Shown: positions 8,344-21,182, counted from the stretch's first letter. The stretch: 64,000 bases of DNA from Ipomoea triloba (GCF_003576645.1 NC_044918.1:18801470-18865469); one strand, 5' to 3'. Numbers and translations are program-made. Notes: generated from the sequence alone by a model not told the origin.

Positions 8344-8810
8344 TATTGCGATAGATTTGATATATATAACAAGACAACCTCCAGATATCCTGAACATGTA
8401 CTTAAAATATACTCTGTAATAAACACTCCGTCAATAAACATATAGACCACAAAAAACAAGAGCATTAGAATCGATTGTAAGGATCAAAACTCAAAATTGC
8501 AATAAAGAATTGTTTTGGGTTCACAATGCATGATTTCCTGAGCATCAAATACATGAAGTTGTGAATGTGAATGTGTGATGCTCACGATAACAGGTAAGAT
8601 ACAATTACCCACTAGTCATGCAAATATGTAAACCAATAGTTTCTTCACATATTCATCCTCAGGCAAGATTTTTCATACCCACATTGTTTGAAACCTTGTT
8701 TGCATGCACCATATGTATTATGCATTCAATAAGGATCAATAAGGAAATGTACCAAATATTGGCAGGAAGCTGTTGAATGAGATATGTAAAACAGCATAAG
8801 AAACCCCTTC

Positions 8811-9656
8811 TCAATCTTCCTTCTTTGCTTTCCCTTTTTTCTTGGCCTGAGATCCCCTATACTTCTTGGGCTTTCCACCCTGTGTCTCAGTAAAGAGATC
8901 CTTGTACTTCTCCAATAAGCATTCTTTATCTTTAGATAATCCCAACGTTTCATATGCATCGGCTACTCTCTGCACAATAGATTTCTCGGGTGGTATTCGC
9001 CCATATGCTTCCAAGCCCTTGAACAGCTTTACAAGATCCTCCAGCATATCATTCCGATAATAGATAGAAATAATAAGGCTGCACAATGACCATGGAACCG
9101 AATGTAGGTCATAGCCAAGTTTCTTCCTCCAAATCTCCCGTGCTTCTTTTGCCCTATGGTCCATATCTAATGCTTGAATTAACTGCCCATAAGTCCCTCT
9201 TGTGTTGCCTTGCCCCTTGCTTAACATCCATTTTATAACTTGGATAACTCTATGCCATTGATGCTCCTTCTCAAGTTTGAGTATAACCTGCTTCACCGAC
9301 GCAATTGGGAAGTTCTGCTCCCATGCAACCCAGGCATCCAGGGCATTGTATATACCTTCTTTACTATCCTTGAGGTCAAGAAGCGTCTTTACTAGAAAGC
9401 TGATCTTATCCTTTCTCGAAACATTTGCTCCTATTTGGCGCTTCATTTCAACTTCACTATCTTTCCCTGAAAACTTAGGTGATACTTCATAATCAACCCG
9501 ATGATCTGCAGATCCCATCGTCTTCACACTGCCTTGGCTGGGGATTTGAGGAGATCGAACAACTGTACTATAAGAGCGTGCAAACATACGATTTCTAACC
9601 AATATAAGTTGACTGATATGTCTAGCAAACTTTCCAATTGAAGTAGGATTTGACAT
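8811..9656 (-). CDS. Pentatricopeptide repeat protein, At4g18975-like
   Basis: This is a 281-residue protein from ATG 9656. The frame stays open for six codons upstream to a splice acceptor (TATAG at about 9675), so the coding exon is whole and the leader is spliced. Residues 1-40 are basic and Ser/Arg-rich, like an organelle transit peptide. About three degenerate PPR helix pairs follow (for example WHRVIQVIKWMLSKGQGNTR and TYGQLIQALDMDHRAKEARE). The tail is Lys-rich (KKYRGSQAKKKGKAKK). PPR proteins bind organellar RNA and act in its processing or translation. Size and layout match the small Arabidopsis protein At4g18975, annotated as chloroplastic. The precise target is unknown. Confidence 0.85.
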   Translation of the reverse strand: MSNPTSIGKFARHISQLILVRNRMFARSYSTVVRSPQIPSQGSVKTMGSADHRVDYEVSPKFSGKDSEVEMKRQIGANVSRKDKISFLVKTLLDLKDSKEGIYNALDAWVAWEQNFPIASVKQVILKLEKEHQWHRVIQVIKWMLSKGQGNTRGTYGQLIQALDMDHRAKEAREIWRKKLGYDLHSVPWSLCSLIISIYYRNDMLEDLVKLFKGLEAYGRIPPEKSIVQRVADAYETLGLSKDKECLLEKYKDLFTETQGGKPKKYRGSQAKKKGKAKKED

Positions 9657-10107
9657 TTTCTCAGACTGGCACACCTATACAGATTAGAAAGATCAGTGCA
9701 TAATCATTACAAGCGGTAATTAAGAAATTTAAAAGATTTCATTACCATTGTCAAGAATAAATAAATCAAAATTGAGCAGTTAAACAGGAGCATTCAATAG
9801 CCACAAAGTGAGAAGATTCTATTCAAAGGCCTCTGCCCTGCTTCCTATGATCAGTTTCAGCATATGAACTGTTATCAGATGGTATTTCAATTTGAAAGAG
9901 GCATCCATGGAAAAAAAAAATTATTTAAGCATTTTCACAAACACCTTGCAGGCATTTCACAACTTACCCGTCCGCAGCTTTAAACCTCAAATTTAGTAGT
10001 TTCATATAGTTCTCCAATAAAACCAACATAAATACATTCTTATTTCCACGAAATTAAAACTGCACGTACTTGTACAAATTTGTAACACAAATAGGAGGAA
10101 GTAGTAC

Positions 10108-10200
10108 CTTATATTATCTGCCTTGAATATCTTTTCTTCCTCCTGTGTGTGAAGAAGTGACCGAGCTTAGCAGAGCGGCCGGAAGTGACGGAGGCGCAGT
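10108..10200 (-). other. 5' leader exon of the PPR gene
   Basis: The minus strand gives ATAAG|GTACTAC, a splice donor after 10108. It pairs with the acceptor at 9675, giving a leader intron of about 430 bases. The transcription start is not visible. A similar segment occurs at 15340-15430. Confidence 0.5.
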
Positions 10201-11124
10201 GGCGGTGGCTCAACGGACAACAGTCAAAAGAACGCAGGCTAACCTTTGCTTAGGTTGTTTGTTGTGGTTAAGTAAATAACCAGCATGACCTTGCCTAGGG
10301 AAACCACTTTCTTTCCTCTTTGTTATGCTAAATACTAAATAGCATGTACATAATTTGTGTTCACCAAACAAAAATAAAATTTAAAGAAGATGAAATATTA
10401 TTTCATAATTTGATTAGCGGGAAAAAAAAAAAAAACACATGTGCACACACAGAGTACAACGTCTCAACTACCGGGATTCGAATCTATGATCACCCATTTG
10501 AATTGGTAATCGGCTATTAATATCCTATAGGCCTATATTCGATCAATTTATCTTTGAAAATTTGAAAAAACTTTCTAAAACGCTCTCGCCTTAGCTGATG
10601 ACTTAAGCATGTTTTGACAGCTTTATTCATCAGCTTGTTTTGACAACTTTAATAATAGGTAGAACAGATGGAGTAATATTTATAAAAACCTTATCTATTC
10701 TACAGATGAGAATATGTGAAACTATCTCATCATAAATTTTGCCAATGAAAATCTTAAATTTCATATTTTACCTCATAAAATAATTTGATGACCATTCTCA
10801 AAAAAAAATAAAAATTGATGACCTAATTACCAACAAGAATTTTAACCACAGTAACAACTAACAATGACATTAAGGCTTCTTTATTTTTTTTTTTCCTTTG
10901 TAAAATTATTTTTGGGCTGTTTTTATATCCCAAAGCAAAGCAAAATTGAATCTTGGATTTACATGTGTAAACACAATAGTCCAAAAAAAAGAAAAAAAAA
11001 CCTCAACCATCTATTTTATTACTATCACAAAATGGAGTGCATATGAAAGGAAACATAAATATTGAAGTTTCATCCCTTCCTTGCAACTCCGGTTTCCAAG
11101 TTCTAAAAGTTACTTCAGTCTTCC
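10201..11124. other. Intergenic between the PPR and CIA30 genes
   Basis: Poly-A runs are present, with a segment at about 10440-10540 containing GATTCGAATCCCGG on the minus strand, possibly a SINE B box. No gene is seen. The last 80 bases should include the CIA30 3' UTR. Confidence 0.5.
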
Positions 11125-14100
11125 TCATTCTGTTCGCAAGGCTTTGATCCAATCAATTTCCACATGAAAATCGCCCGCCCCAGACTTTGCGCCTGGTACT
11201 CCGCCTTCTGCATTCACAGATAGAGACATGCCAAGAACTCGAGAAGGATTCATCTCCAGCTCTGCATTTATTAAGTTCCCTCTCCACGTTGGCACATACC
11301 TGGAAAGGGGTATCTGTAGCCAAATACAAGAGCTTAAATTGGCTGGAAATATCCTATTTTCTTATCATGAATAAGTCTTCCTTTCTCAATTATCGACGGG
11401 GTAGAAAGTACAAGGAATGAAGATCGTAAGGAACTTACTTTAGCTATGTACCAGTTGTCTTTAGGTACAAACACAAAGGCTTGCCATGAGTTATCTTCCT
11501 CTTGCCCAGGAGAATTCACCCAATTCTGTGTGTAAATCTGCAGTTACATATAAGATGATTAAATTATTGTGACAATTTATAATACATCTGACCAAAAAAA
11601 AAAGTTCAACGCTAATATTTGGTGCTTTATAGAAATGAAAGTTTCATAATTTATTAATTGTTGATGTATGTATTCTAGCAGGGAACTCACAGTAGAGATG
11701 TAGCACCTCCCATCTCCTTTGAGTTTGAGTGCTATTGTGTCATATGCGTCCAAATCAATGAAGCCATCAAACTGTTAAACAAAAATTAAGTACAACAAAG
11801 ACTAAGAAAAACAAAATTAAACACTTCCGTAGATTATGCATTATGATTGCACATCAAGGAAAACTTGTAATATAATAACATGGCTTAGAGTTGACCTACT
11901 AAGAGTAAGAATTGCTCGTCGACAATAATGAAATGAGATAATTTCTTGAGGATCAAGTGTGATTAGTAAAGTTTTGGTTCTTAGATAACTAAAGAGATAA
12001 GCATTGCATAGATTAGAATCAGTTTATCAATTGAATGCACAAAGCATCAACATAATAGTCACAGCAGTCTTGAGCTGCACCTCTAAAGAACTGGTTGAAA
12101 TAATATGTACCTTTTTAGACCGCATTCCACAAAAGCCACTTCTAGTCATATTCCATGTTGAACCCTCGGCAACATCCAAAGAGAGGTTCCCAGAAAATAC
12201 CCCTATCACAGTCACCAAAATAACCAGCTTTGAAGAAACAAGAACTTCACTTTTTTCGTCAATATATCAGGCTGTGCTTAACTTCACACACAAGGTTTAG
12301 TGTAAGCCACAACAAATTATGAGAATTGATGTCTATGACTTTATTGGTTTACATTATTGATTATTCTGTATACATTACAAGTACTGTGCATTTTTATTAA
12401 TTAGTATATTCTTTAATTGTTTAAATTGTATAGTTAATTTAACTAGATTGATGAATGGATTACAATTGAAGTGAATATATTTTTTAATTATTATTTTTCA
12501 ATTTTCATAATGAAATTTGATTTTAGCAAAATTTCATTTCAAAAATTGGGTTGGATACATGCACACAAGCAAAGTAAAGAAACTTCCCTATCACTCTCAC
12601 CCACAACCCCCTTCCCCAAACTCAAAATCCTGTTTCTGCCACTAGTTTTTATGTGGCTATCAGCAAAATGTTCAAACTGATTATGACAGAACAAAGTAGC
12701 ATCTAGTGTATGAAATAGAGTCCAAAGGAGAAAACCATACATTCCACATTTCACTCTGAAAAAGATTTTAAAAATTGAAACACTTTTGTCTTTGGGAAAG
12801 AGATGTATCATGTGTGCTTACCAACAGTGCTAGATCCCTCAGTAGTATCTTTAATCTCCAGAGATGCAGATGAAAGACCTGACAAATCATAAATAACTGA
12901 AGTATCGATCACATAATTCTTGAGGAACAATGACATGGCATATAGTACAATAGTAAAGATACAACTGCTCATCCAAAAAGTAATGGGGCATTTGGTTCAA
13001 ATATTGGAATCGGAAATTGCAATAGGAATCAAATACTTGGTAATGTTAATGGGTTTAAGAGAAGGGAATCTTTTTTTTTTTTGGGTTAGACCACGAGGTA
13101 TCATGGGTAGACCCTAACTATAGGAGGCACCTTTAAGCTTGTACCATACTCATACTTAGAAGAAATCTCTTTATTTGGTAGTAAATAGGAATTGGAATCA
13201 AAATAATTAATTAATTGAAATAAAAATAAAGAAATATATAAAAATATATACTCCATATACATATACATAAATATGTATATATATTAAAGTTCCATATTTA
13301 ATGCATGAACAATGACCTTTTTATTTTTTTTCATCATTGTTTATTCCATTGTTCAAAAGTAGGGGAAGAGAAGGGTAATGAGCTTTATAATTACTAAAGG
13401 ATTTGAATACAATAGTAGGATAGCAAAAGGTAGGGTGCAAAAGTCCCAACCAAACACCACCTAAAAGTATTGGGAAAATTGAAGGTAGCACATTTGGTAA
13501 TCTAAACTAGTAAAATTCAATAAAACAAAATTACCGAAAGTTGTTGGTAAAACTGAGCATGAAACAAGAAGCTCTATTTATGCTCAAATACATTTATATA
13601 CTTGACAAAAATAGATTTCAAAAACATAACACAATAGGAGAAATATTCAAGAGAGAATACTCCTCTTGCCTACCAGGCCATCATATGTATTTCATGCAAT
13701 ATAGAACCTAAGAGAAAATCACCCAAGTAAACACACCTCCATATTCAGAATCTGAATACAAATGCCACTTTTTTAGTTCATCCTTCGAATTGAAATTGAA
13801 AATATATCTTTCACTCGGAGGAATTAAGTCTTCAAGGTTCCATGTAAGTGCTGCAAGTTGTAAGATTAAACAACAAAATTAAGCCCACCAATAAAGAAGG
13901 ATTAGAAAAGTATATTTGTTCGCATGTGCCAACTAATAATTGATTCAAGACACAATCAAATTTGTGTATATTCTCCCCAACTTGAGAATGAGACCACACG
14001 AGCACTAAGGTTACCCTAAGTGATACCACAACATATGCCCAAGCACTAGAAGATACAGAAATCACCCTCATTGATAATAAGAAGCACAAGCTCAATAGAA

Positions 14101-14426
14101 ATTCCAAAGATAAACCATTAAATACAATCCCTTCTCAAGACTATTTTCCTTGTGAAGTGTACTTCTTCAAACTGTATTTAGGACTATTTCTCTATGCCTT
14201 GGTTTAAAAACCATAACCAGATGCGAAAATATGCGAAGGGGCTTACTAAAAAAAAAATATAGAGTAACAAAAGATGAACATTGCATCTAAAAAAGAATAG
14301 GAACCAGTTGTTAACCAGGTGCATGAAGTGAACAAGTAAAACTCGCAATAGATCGAGTGAGAATATAACCTTACCTCTTTTTGTTGCAGTAAGGGAAGCT
14401 TGCAATAGTGAACGAAACCTAGACAT
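11125..14426 (-). CDS. CIA30: CIA30-domain protein, mitochondrial complex I intermediate-associated protein 30
   Basis: Seven coding exons (14426-14375, 13850-13737, 12878-12822, 12202-12111, 11771-11691, 11537-11439, 11313-11125) join in frame at GT-AG borders to give 227 residues and a stop. The product starts [18 protein letters not shown]. The CIA30 fold covers nearly the whole protein; signatures include [56 protein letters not shown] and [20 protein letters not shown]30/NDUFAF1 proteins help assemble the membrane arm of NADH dehydrogenase in mitochondria. The length matches plant homologues. For exon 3 an acceptor 18 bases upstream is possible, but the one used here gives the conserved [12 protein letters not shown] reading. 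The second intron carries a MITE. Confidence 0.9.
12985..13462. mobile_element. hAT-like MITE in CIA30 intron 2
   Basis: Ends read GGGGCATTTGGTTCAAATA on the left and AGGTGGTGTTTGGTTGGGAC (reverse complement) on the right. Flanks AAAAAGTA and TAAAAGTA could be an 8-bp duplication with one change. The interior (GGAATC repeats, TCATTGTTTATTCCATTGTT) is shared with 21183-21660, so this is a family with at least two copies here. Confidence 0.55.
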
Positions 14427-15339
14427 CTTTATTTCCCCAGTGAATTCCTATAATGATAAATCTTTCAAATATCTAGTTAGCTGAAGGTATCACACAGATC
14501 TTGGGAATGCATCAACCGATTGCACTAAATATTCAGAAAAGTAACCAATTCCAAACTTCATTTGTAGTTTTACAAGATTTTGAGGTATTATGAAAATATA
14601 GAGGGAGCAATAAATGTCCAAATTTATTTAGTACTAAGCAGTTGTACTTCTAAGCATTTGCAGAGTAACATTATGCAGCTATGAACCATCTACAATAAGA
14701 ATTCAAAGAAAAAAAAAAGATTTTCTCAACATTATCATCTTTTCTTGTTCATCCACCAGGAAAGCATGAATTTGCAAATACAAAAAAAAAAAAAAAAAAA
14801 GGTGATATGAACTGTAAAACCCATTATTATTATAGCAGAAATTTTCACAAATTTATGAGAATTTTCAGAAATGCCAAAATGGAAGTGCAAAGACTGGAAA
14901 TTTTTTTGCATATGATAGCCACAAAAATGCTCACCAATCAAATCCAAAGTCAACACAAGATGAAAATTAGCAGAAAAATCTTTACTTTTTTGGGCAGAAG
15001 AAAAGGGGGCGAGCAGTAAAGAGTGAGTGAGCACAGCAACTTATGGTGGAATGCAAAGAAGGGAAGGGAAAGAGCAAGAATAGAGAAGTTAAAGAGATAT
15101 AAACAATCAACATTTAGCATGAGCAGAAGTGGTTTTCATTTCTCAAGAGTCAAGAGCATTTGCTTTGAGGTAATCTCGTAAAGTTATTGGGAATTCTAAA
15201 CGTGGGCATCTAGATTCCCACATTTTCTTCGGAATTTTTGAAACAATCCGGATTACCTCGTTGCCCAAGATTCCCATATACTCCAGGGAATCCAGACTAG
15301 CACCATGGAAAGAAACATACAAATAGGAAGCAGTAGTAC

Positions 15340-15430
15340 CTTATATTCTCCACCTTCGATAATATCAGCTTCTTAGCAACAGAAAAGCCCAGAGGCCAGA
15401 GGTGACGGCATCATATAGTCAATAGACAAC
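15340..15430 (-). repeat. Segment homologous to the PPR gene leader exon
   Basis: AGTAGTACCTTATATT and the following bases up to GTGACGG match the PPR leader segment at 10100-10190 with many substitutions, including the same splice donor. It looks like an old local duplication of a promoter/leader. Confidence 0.5.
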
Positions 15431-15632
15431 AGATGAAAATTTGCCCAGAAATCGTTGCAGAATGGAGGCAGCTTTCGTCTGTCTGTGGGTAGGGGTGAGC
15501 ATGGGTAGTTAATAACCTACTGATAACCAAAATTTTTTTAGTCATCATAGCCGTCCGAAACCTACCGAACATATTCTTATAATCTACCAAAAGTTATTTC
15601 AGTAACCCAAAAACAGAAGCAGTGTAGCATCC

Positions 15633-15764
15633 AAATAGCAATATAGGATTATAATTTATATAACTGTAGTGTGTACTGGATTACTGGAACAATCAAACAA
15701 ATAGCAATATAGCATTATAATTTATATAACTGTAGTGTGTACTGGATTACTAGAACAATCAAAC
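15633..15764. repeat. 66-bp tandem duplication
   Basis: Two nearly identical copies begin AAATAGCAATATAG and end in AACAATCAAAC, in the CIA30 leader region. They differ at two or three positions. Confidence 0.85.
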
Positions 15765-16020
15765 AAAGCTAGAAAGTCTGCAATTTTTTATAAAAATTAA
15801 CAAATCAATGTGAACAAATCCTGCAGTTGTACTGCCTGTACGCAACTTACCAGAGATCTGAGGGGCGGAGACGAGCTGAGACTGCGAGAGGGAGAGTGGG
15901 AGACTCTGAGAGTCTGAGTAGAGAGATCTGAGAGGCACGAAGCAGAGAGCCAGAGAGTGAGCAGTGAAGTCGTGAGGTTAGGGTTTCCTGAGGGATGTAA
16001 ACGACGTCGTAGTATCCTCA

Positions 16021-16798
16021 CATTGTGAATTCCGATCTGATGGGGTAAAATTAAGTTAGTAATTTGAACAATTTTTTTCTTGATAACGTTTTTAGATTTA
16101 GTTTTTCATTATGAATATCTCATTTCTGTGGAATTTAAAATTTAATACGGAGTAAATGATTATCCAACACTTTTAAATGAATTTTGATATTATTTTAAGA
16201 TTGCATTTTTTTTTGTCCCTGATTAATGAGCTTATTTGACAATTAGCGGTAGTGAATTGTGTTAACGGATTGTATTAGCGAGTTATAAAAAAATATTTAA
16301 TAAAATTAGCGTTTTACATGTAAAATAACTTATAAGGGTATACATAATACCGGAGTAAATGTTAAACACCACTCCATATGAACATATATATTATATTATT
16401 AATAACCACAAATTCTTTTGCTTGTATAAATACAAAAAAATTATATTCTGTCATATTACACTCCAAATCTCTCAAAACAAGAGACAATAGTTCAGCCATG
16501 ATTTCAGTGAATACACACGACACACAGCACACTAAAAGCTTCAAAATGAGAAAACAATGGTGAAAACTTCAACAAAAAAATGAAGCTTTGTAAAACAATG
16601 GAGAATTATAAATGTAAATGAAAAAAAAATACATGGGTAAAAATAAGCAGGTATTCTTGTTGAGTATGACAGCTAAAAACCAAGAGAAACTGATAGATGC
16701 TGGTAATCATGGCCCAAAATCTCACTTCAGCAATAGGAAATTTCAGTGTACTTCCATGGCATATACTGTAATATTGGCATTATAAGGAACAAATTGAA
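16021..16798. other. Intergenic between CIA30 and polygalacturonase 1
   Basis: AT-rich, with no gene or structured repeat recognised. It should contain the CIA30 promoter at its left end and the polygalacturonase 3' UTR at its right end. Confidence 0.5.
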
Positions 16799-19167
16799 TC
16801 AGTCTTGTTTTAGACAAGGCCCGGGCTCCACGCTAGTTTCCTCGCCATGTGCATTGCTACAACAAGCTGCAACTGGCACCGAGGGTGTCTGTGGCGTTAT
16901 GTCTATGGAATCCAGTTTTATTCCTAAGCACGGCACTGCCTTACTGCAGTTGAGGCTTATGGCTGCCTCTGAAGTTGCTGTCCCATTTATTCTTTGGAAA
17001 ACTACATCACTGATTTGAACCCCAGTGTCCTGTTATCACAGACCAACAACTAACTAATCAACTTTTTTTGAGCAAATTATCATGGATTAAGAGCTATCCT
17101 GAACCGGAGGTTTGCTATTCTTTCATTCCCACTAATAATAATAATAATAATAATAATAAAATTAAAAAAATAAAAAAAATAATAATAATAAAAAAGGGAT
17201 AGCAGGAATAAGTAGGATTACCTGTTCCATGCATGTCCCAGGAACGGAGCAATAGTTTTGGTCTATGATGATGGGGTTATATACCGAAAAGATTTGTAGA
17301 TCTTCAAACGTTATGTTCCGTGCATATCCTTTGCCAGTCTTTTAACAGGGGAAAAGAGTTCATGAAAATTAGCCAAAGTTATTGATAACAAGAGAAATAT
17401 TATTGACAGGCTAATCTGTTACTCAAGATTTTGGTATATAATGATAAATGCACAAACATACCTGCCATGTCTTGATCCGAGCTCCATTTGTTGTCCCATA
17501 AAAGGTAGATTTGCTGACATGAATGTCTTTCACTTCAACATAATTGCCACTCTTTCCTAAGCTTCCAACACTAGTACATAAAAAACAGTAAGTATGCACA
17601 ATTACTGATCAACATGATAAACGGTAACTTAGAAATCACAGTTGTTGATCACACTTGAGTAGTTAAAGTTATTACTTTCTATTTTTCACTTTTTCTTAAG
17701 AATAAACTGTATACATACAAGCACATGAGAAAAACTCTGAAGCGAAAACAACTGGAATACATGCGAGAGAACTCAAAGGAGATAGATGATCGAAATAAGA
17801 CTAGCTTAGCTGTATTGTAATTTACCTTATACCATGGCCTGGACCACATTGGACATTATTTATTTCAACATCATGAGTGAAGTCTCCAATGGAAATGCAA
17901 TCATCTCCTGTTGATCACAAGGATACAATGAAAAGCAGAACTCAAACTATAATGGTAAACTGGTATAGGATGAATGCTATATACCGCAACTTATTTTAGA
18001 ATAGGTGATGACCACATGCTCAGAAGCATGGATGTGAATGCCATCGGTATTTGGACTATCTCCAGGAGATTGAACAGTCAAATTGTTAATGTTGAAGCCA
18101 CTGCATACAAAAAGTTGCATATGCGTTTGAGGGCTATTGACAAAATGGATGTTGTTGAGAGTGGTGTTATTGCAGTACATGAACTTCATTGCCTGTATAT
18201 AAAAATAAAATAAAAAGAATTCAAAAGCTTTTCGTCTTGTTGATGAGCTTAATCTTTATGCAGCCAGCGAGATGCACTTACAGATGGAGCCAAGCATGTG
18301 CATCCTTCCTGGGAACCAGTCCAAATGAACAATAAAAGTTAATTAAATGATATTCCTTTGTCAAATACAGGATAGATATCCAAATTTTTACCATATTGGG
18401 ATGATCTCTACATGATTGATCCCACCATTTCTTCCCTTGTCCATCAATTATCCCTCCACCATCAACAATCAGCCCATTTACACCATTGAAACTTAGCCAC
18501 TGACTTGTGTCGAGCCCATTCCAATCCGGTGGTGAGCCCGGTGCAACAACCGTACCTGACACCTAAGTATTGAAACAACAATAACATTTGAGAAAACACC
18601 ATCAAGTTTTAATTTGTAGGATTGAGGGGGGGCTTGTATTAGAACATGAATTTCAGAGCTTTGCTTCATATTAATCTTAGTCTTGCATACCAGGAAAACA
18701 GTATGTTTAGACATGCAGGGGCCATTAAATTGAACTGGTTTAACCAGAAATGTTGAGCCTGCAGGAATGATCACTTGAGGAGACCTATGCGTATTCGAAG
18801 AACATGCATCCTTCCATGCATTCAGAAAAGCCTGCAAACATCAAAAAGAAATTAAAAGAGAAAACGCCAAAAAGAGATTGCAGGGAAAATGAACATAAAG
18901 AATAGCCCAGATTAGTTAAGTACTTGGGAATCATCTGTCATTCCATCCCCTTTGGCTCCATAGTCTACCACATTAAAGCTTTTGCAGGAAACTCTTGATG
19001 ATAATGATGATATCAAGCCAAGAATGAACAAAAAAGCAAAAATATCCTAGAAAAGGCAAAAGGAATAATTCATCAAGTTGCAATGCAAACTGAATAAGAA
19101 ACTTTTCATAAATAAATTGCAGCAGAAAAAGATATGAATAAGGTGTTAGGAACTCAATCCTCACCAT
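16799..19167 (-). CDS. Polygalacturonase 1 (GH28), tandem copy 1
   Basis: Ten exons (19167-19165, 19046-18924, 18831-18691, 18562-18392, 18308-18282, 18192-17985, 17907-17826, 17570-17462, 17338-17222, 17029-16799) join in frame to 403 residues. A hydrophobic signal peptide follows the start ([17 protein letters not shown]), so the enzyme is secreted to the wall, where GH28 enzymes hydrolyse homogalacturonan. All four GH28 motifs are present: NTDG (203-206), GDDC with the two catalytic Asp, GPGHGIS with the His, and RIK. The first coding exon is the ATG alone (ATG|GTGAGG). One exon is only 27 bases. The layout is identical in copies 2 and 3, so the cluster arose by tandem duplication. Endo versus exo activity cannot be told. 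Confidence 0.9.
17138..17200. repeat. AAT/A-rich microsatellite in a polygalacturonase 1 intron
   Basis: (AAT)n followed by A-rich sequence, in the last intron. Confidence 0.9.
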
Positions 19168-20386
19168 GCTATATTGCTATAGAAGCAGCAGTAAAGGGCA
19201 AATATAGTGTAAATCAATGCAGAAATGATTAATCATGGGTGAATAGTACAATACAGTGTAGTCTATACAAAAAAAGCTCTAAGCAATGCATTATATACCA
19301 CTCAAATCCACCAAAGAAGATATGAAGATTCATAAATTGAAGCCCGCCCCGGTATTTGGCCCAGGACAAACGACGTATTTCTAAATTCACAAACAAATAA
19401 TGCTCAAATCTGCCCCACTTGACGTGACATTTCCAACCCTAGATTCACAAACGCACATGACAAAATGTGAAATTTTTGTTTAGCTCTTCCTCCTCCTCCA
19501 CTCATTCACTAACGTATGTGTTAGTTTATGCACACTAAAACTCACAATACCAAATCGCGCCACGCCATTGATGATGCAGTTGCGATCATCACCAAACCCC
19601 CCCACCCCCACTCTACTCTTAAGTTATCCCCACCAAACCCATCCCTAAATATGCAACACCACGGCAAGTGGGAAAACTGGTCCCTCCTCGTACTGGTACT
19701 GCGTAGTACCTCCTCCTCCACCACTCGGATCCAAATCATATCGGAGTAACTAGCTTTTTTAGATTTGGGTAGACAAAAATAATTCTAATAGAGACCCCGA
19801 TGCCCGAAAGCGTTAGCCGCATAAAATTGTAACTTACGTATCTCCATATCAATTATCAATATGACAACTGAATTATTAGTGGTATAAATGTTGCCTCTCA
19901 ATTTTTAAAAATTTGTCTCTTCCGTATTATATGAGAGGGGCAATATATGTACCATTTTGAAAATTGAAGGATAATATTTACACTACGAAAGAGTAATATA
20001 TGTACAGTTTTAAAAATTGATAGGCAACATTTATGCTTCTAATAATTCAGGAGGTGACATTAATAATTGTCATATTATAGAGGGACATAAATTACAATTT
20101 TTCTTAAAAGAAATTATGACTGTAAATTTTTCTGGACCAAAAAAAATTATTAGAGGTAAGACGGTAACAGTTATGTTTTTTTTTTTTTTTAGGAGAAACT
20201 TTCAAATTATATTATAAAATTATAAAAGATGTTCAATACAGGTCAAAAACTTTTAAGCTATATTATAACAGTTATGTTTTGTTTTTATTTTTAACAGTTA
20301 TGTTTTGTTAACCATCACAAAATTTTAAAAAGTAAATTCAACTTTTATCTGAAATTAGTATGCATTTGGTCTTATTGTGGTCACAA
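19168..20386. other. Intergenic upstream of polygalacturonase 1
   Basis: The polygalacturonase 1 promoter should lie here. A foldback at about 19823-20102 has arms containing AAATGTTGCCTCTCAATTTT and AAATGTTGCCTATCAATTTT (reverse complement of the right arm), consistent with a MITE. No gene is supported. Confidence 0.55.
19823..20102. mobile_element. Foldback MITE
   Basis: The outer inverted part starts AAAATTGTAACTTACGT. The inner inverted part is CTGAATTATTAG and onward. The arms pair over roughly 100 bases with mismatches. No target duplication was identified. Confidence 0.5.
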
Positions 20387-21106
20387 GAGAAATTTTCACT
20401 TTTGATCCTATAATTGTAAGTGTCTGGTTAATTACAGTTTACGAGTTTGTAAAATTTCAATTTATTACCCTAACTATTTAATTGTTCTCAATTTCAGTTA
20501 CTCCGGTTAAATTATTGACTAAAACTCTCCAAAAAATTTTAATGAACAAAATAATGAGGACATTTTAGTCTTTTGATTCTTCTCTTTTCTTTTCTTTTCT
20601 CCTTCATTGGGTCTTCATTAGACTAGCTACGAGCATAAATCGCGAAATTGCTTAGACTCGTCCTCTGAATTGAACATGGCGGATAGGATGGCATCTAAAA
20701 GCAGAGACTTAGAAGCGGTGATATGCCTCTGCGAAGGCACTTGAACTCTGGAGCCTTCATTGCAAAGAGCGGAATCTCAAGCACCGCCGAGCTGTCCCGT
20801 ACGGAATCTCATCTCCAATTTCCTATCTTCCCACCAAATACTTCATCAGATCAAGAAATGATAGACTGATGAAGACCCAATGGAGAAGAAAGAAAAGAGA
20901 TGAAGCAAAAGACTAAAATGTCATTATTATTTTACCCATTAAAATATTTTCGTGAGTTTTAGCGGGTAATTTGACATGAGTGACCGAAAGTTTTTGAAAT
21001 TGATAAAAAATGAATAGTTAAGATATTAAATTAATAGTTTTAAAACTCGTGAAGTGCAATTAACAATACCCCAATAATTATAAGATCAAAAATAAAATTT
21101 TCTCTC
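20387..21106. mobile_element. Long-TIR element with GC-richer cargo (Pack-MULE candidate)
   Basis: Arms of about 250 bases are inverted copies. The left starts GAGAAATTTTCACTTTTGAT, the right (reverse complement) GAGAAAATTTTATTTTTGAT, and both end in GGGTCTTCAT near the centre. Between the arms, at about 20640-20860, is sequence with higher GC (GCGGTGATATGCCTCTGCGA) that is unlike the arms. Long-TIR elements carrying foreign inserts are typical of Mutator-like elements. The flanks do not show a convincing target duplication. Confidence 0.55.
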
Positions 21107-21182
21107 ATCACGGTATCTAAACCCTTCTAAGTATTTGTAAATCCTTAAAGATAATGGAGAAAAGGTGAAGACCCAAATTAGG

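Larger units (their letters stand above)
14427..16020 (-). other. 5' leader region of CIA30 with spliced UTR exons
   Basis: The coding exon extends upstream to an acceptor at about 14448. A donor CTCTG|GTAAGTTGCG lies at 15851, so a UTR exon runs from about 15851 to 16010, in a CT-rich stretch typical of plant 5' UTRs. A second donor-like site (ATAAG|GTACTAC) lies at 15340. Between them is a 66-bp tandem duplication. Which leader is used cannot be told from sequence. Confidence 0.5.

Noticed and set aside
9277..9492. Plus-strand 71-codon frame
   Set aside because: Antisense of the PPR coding exon.
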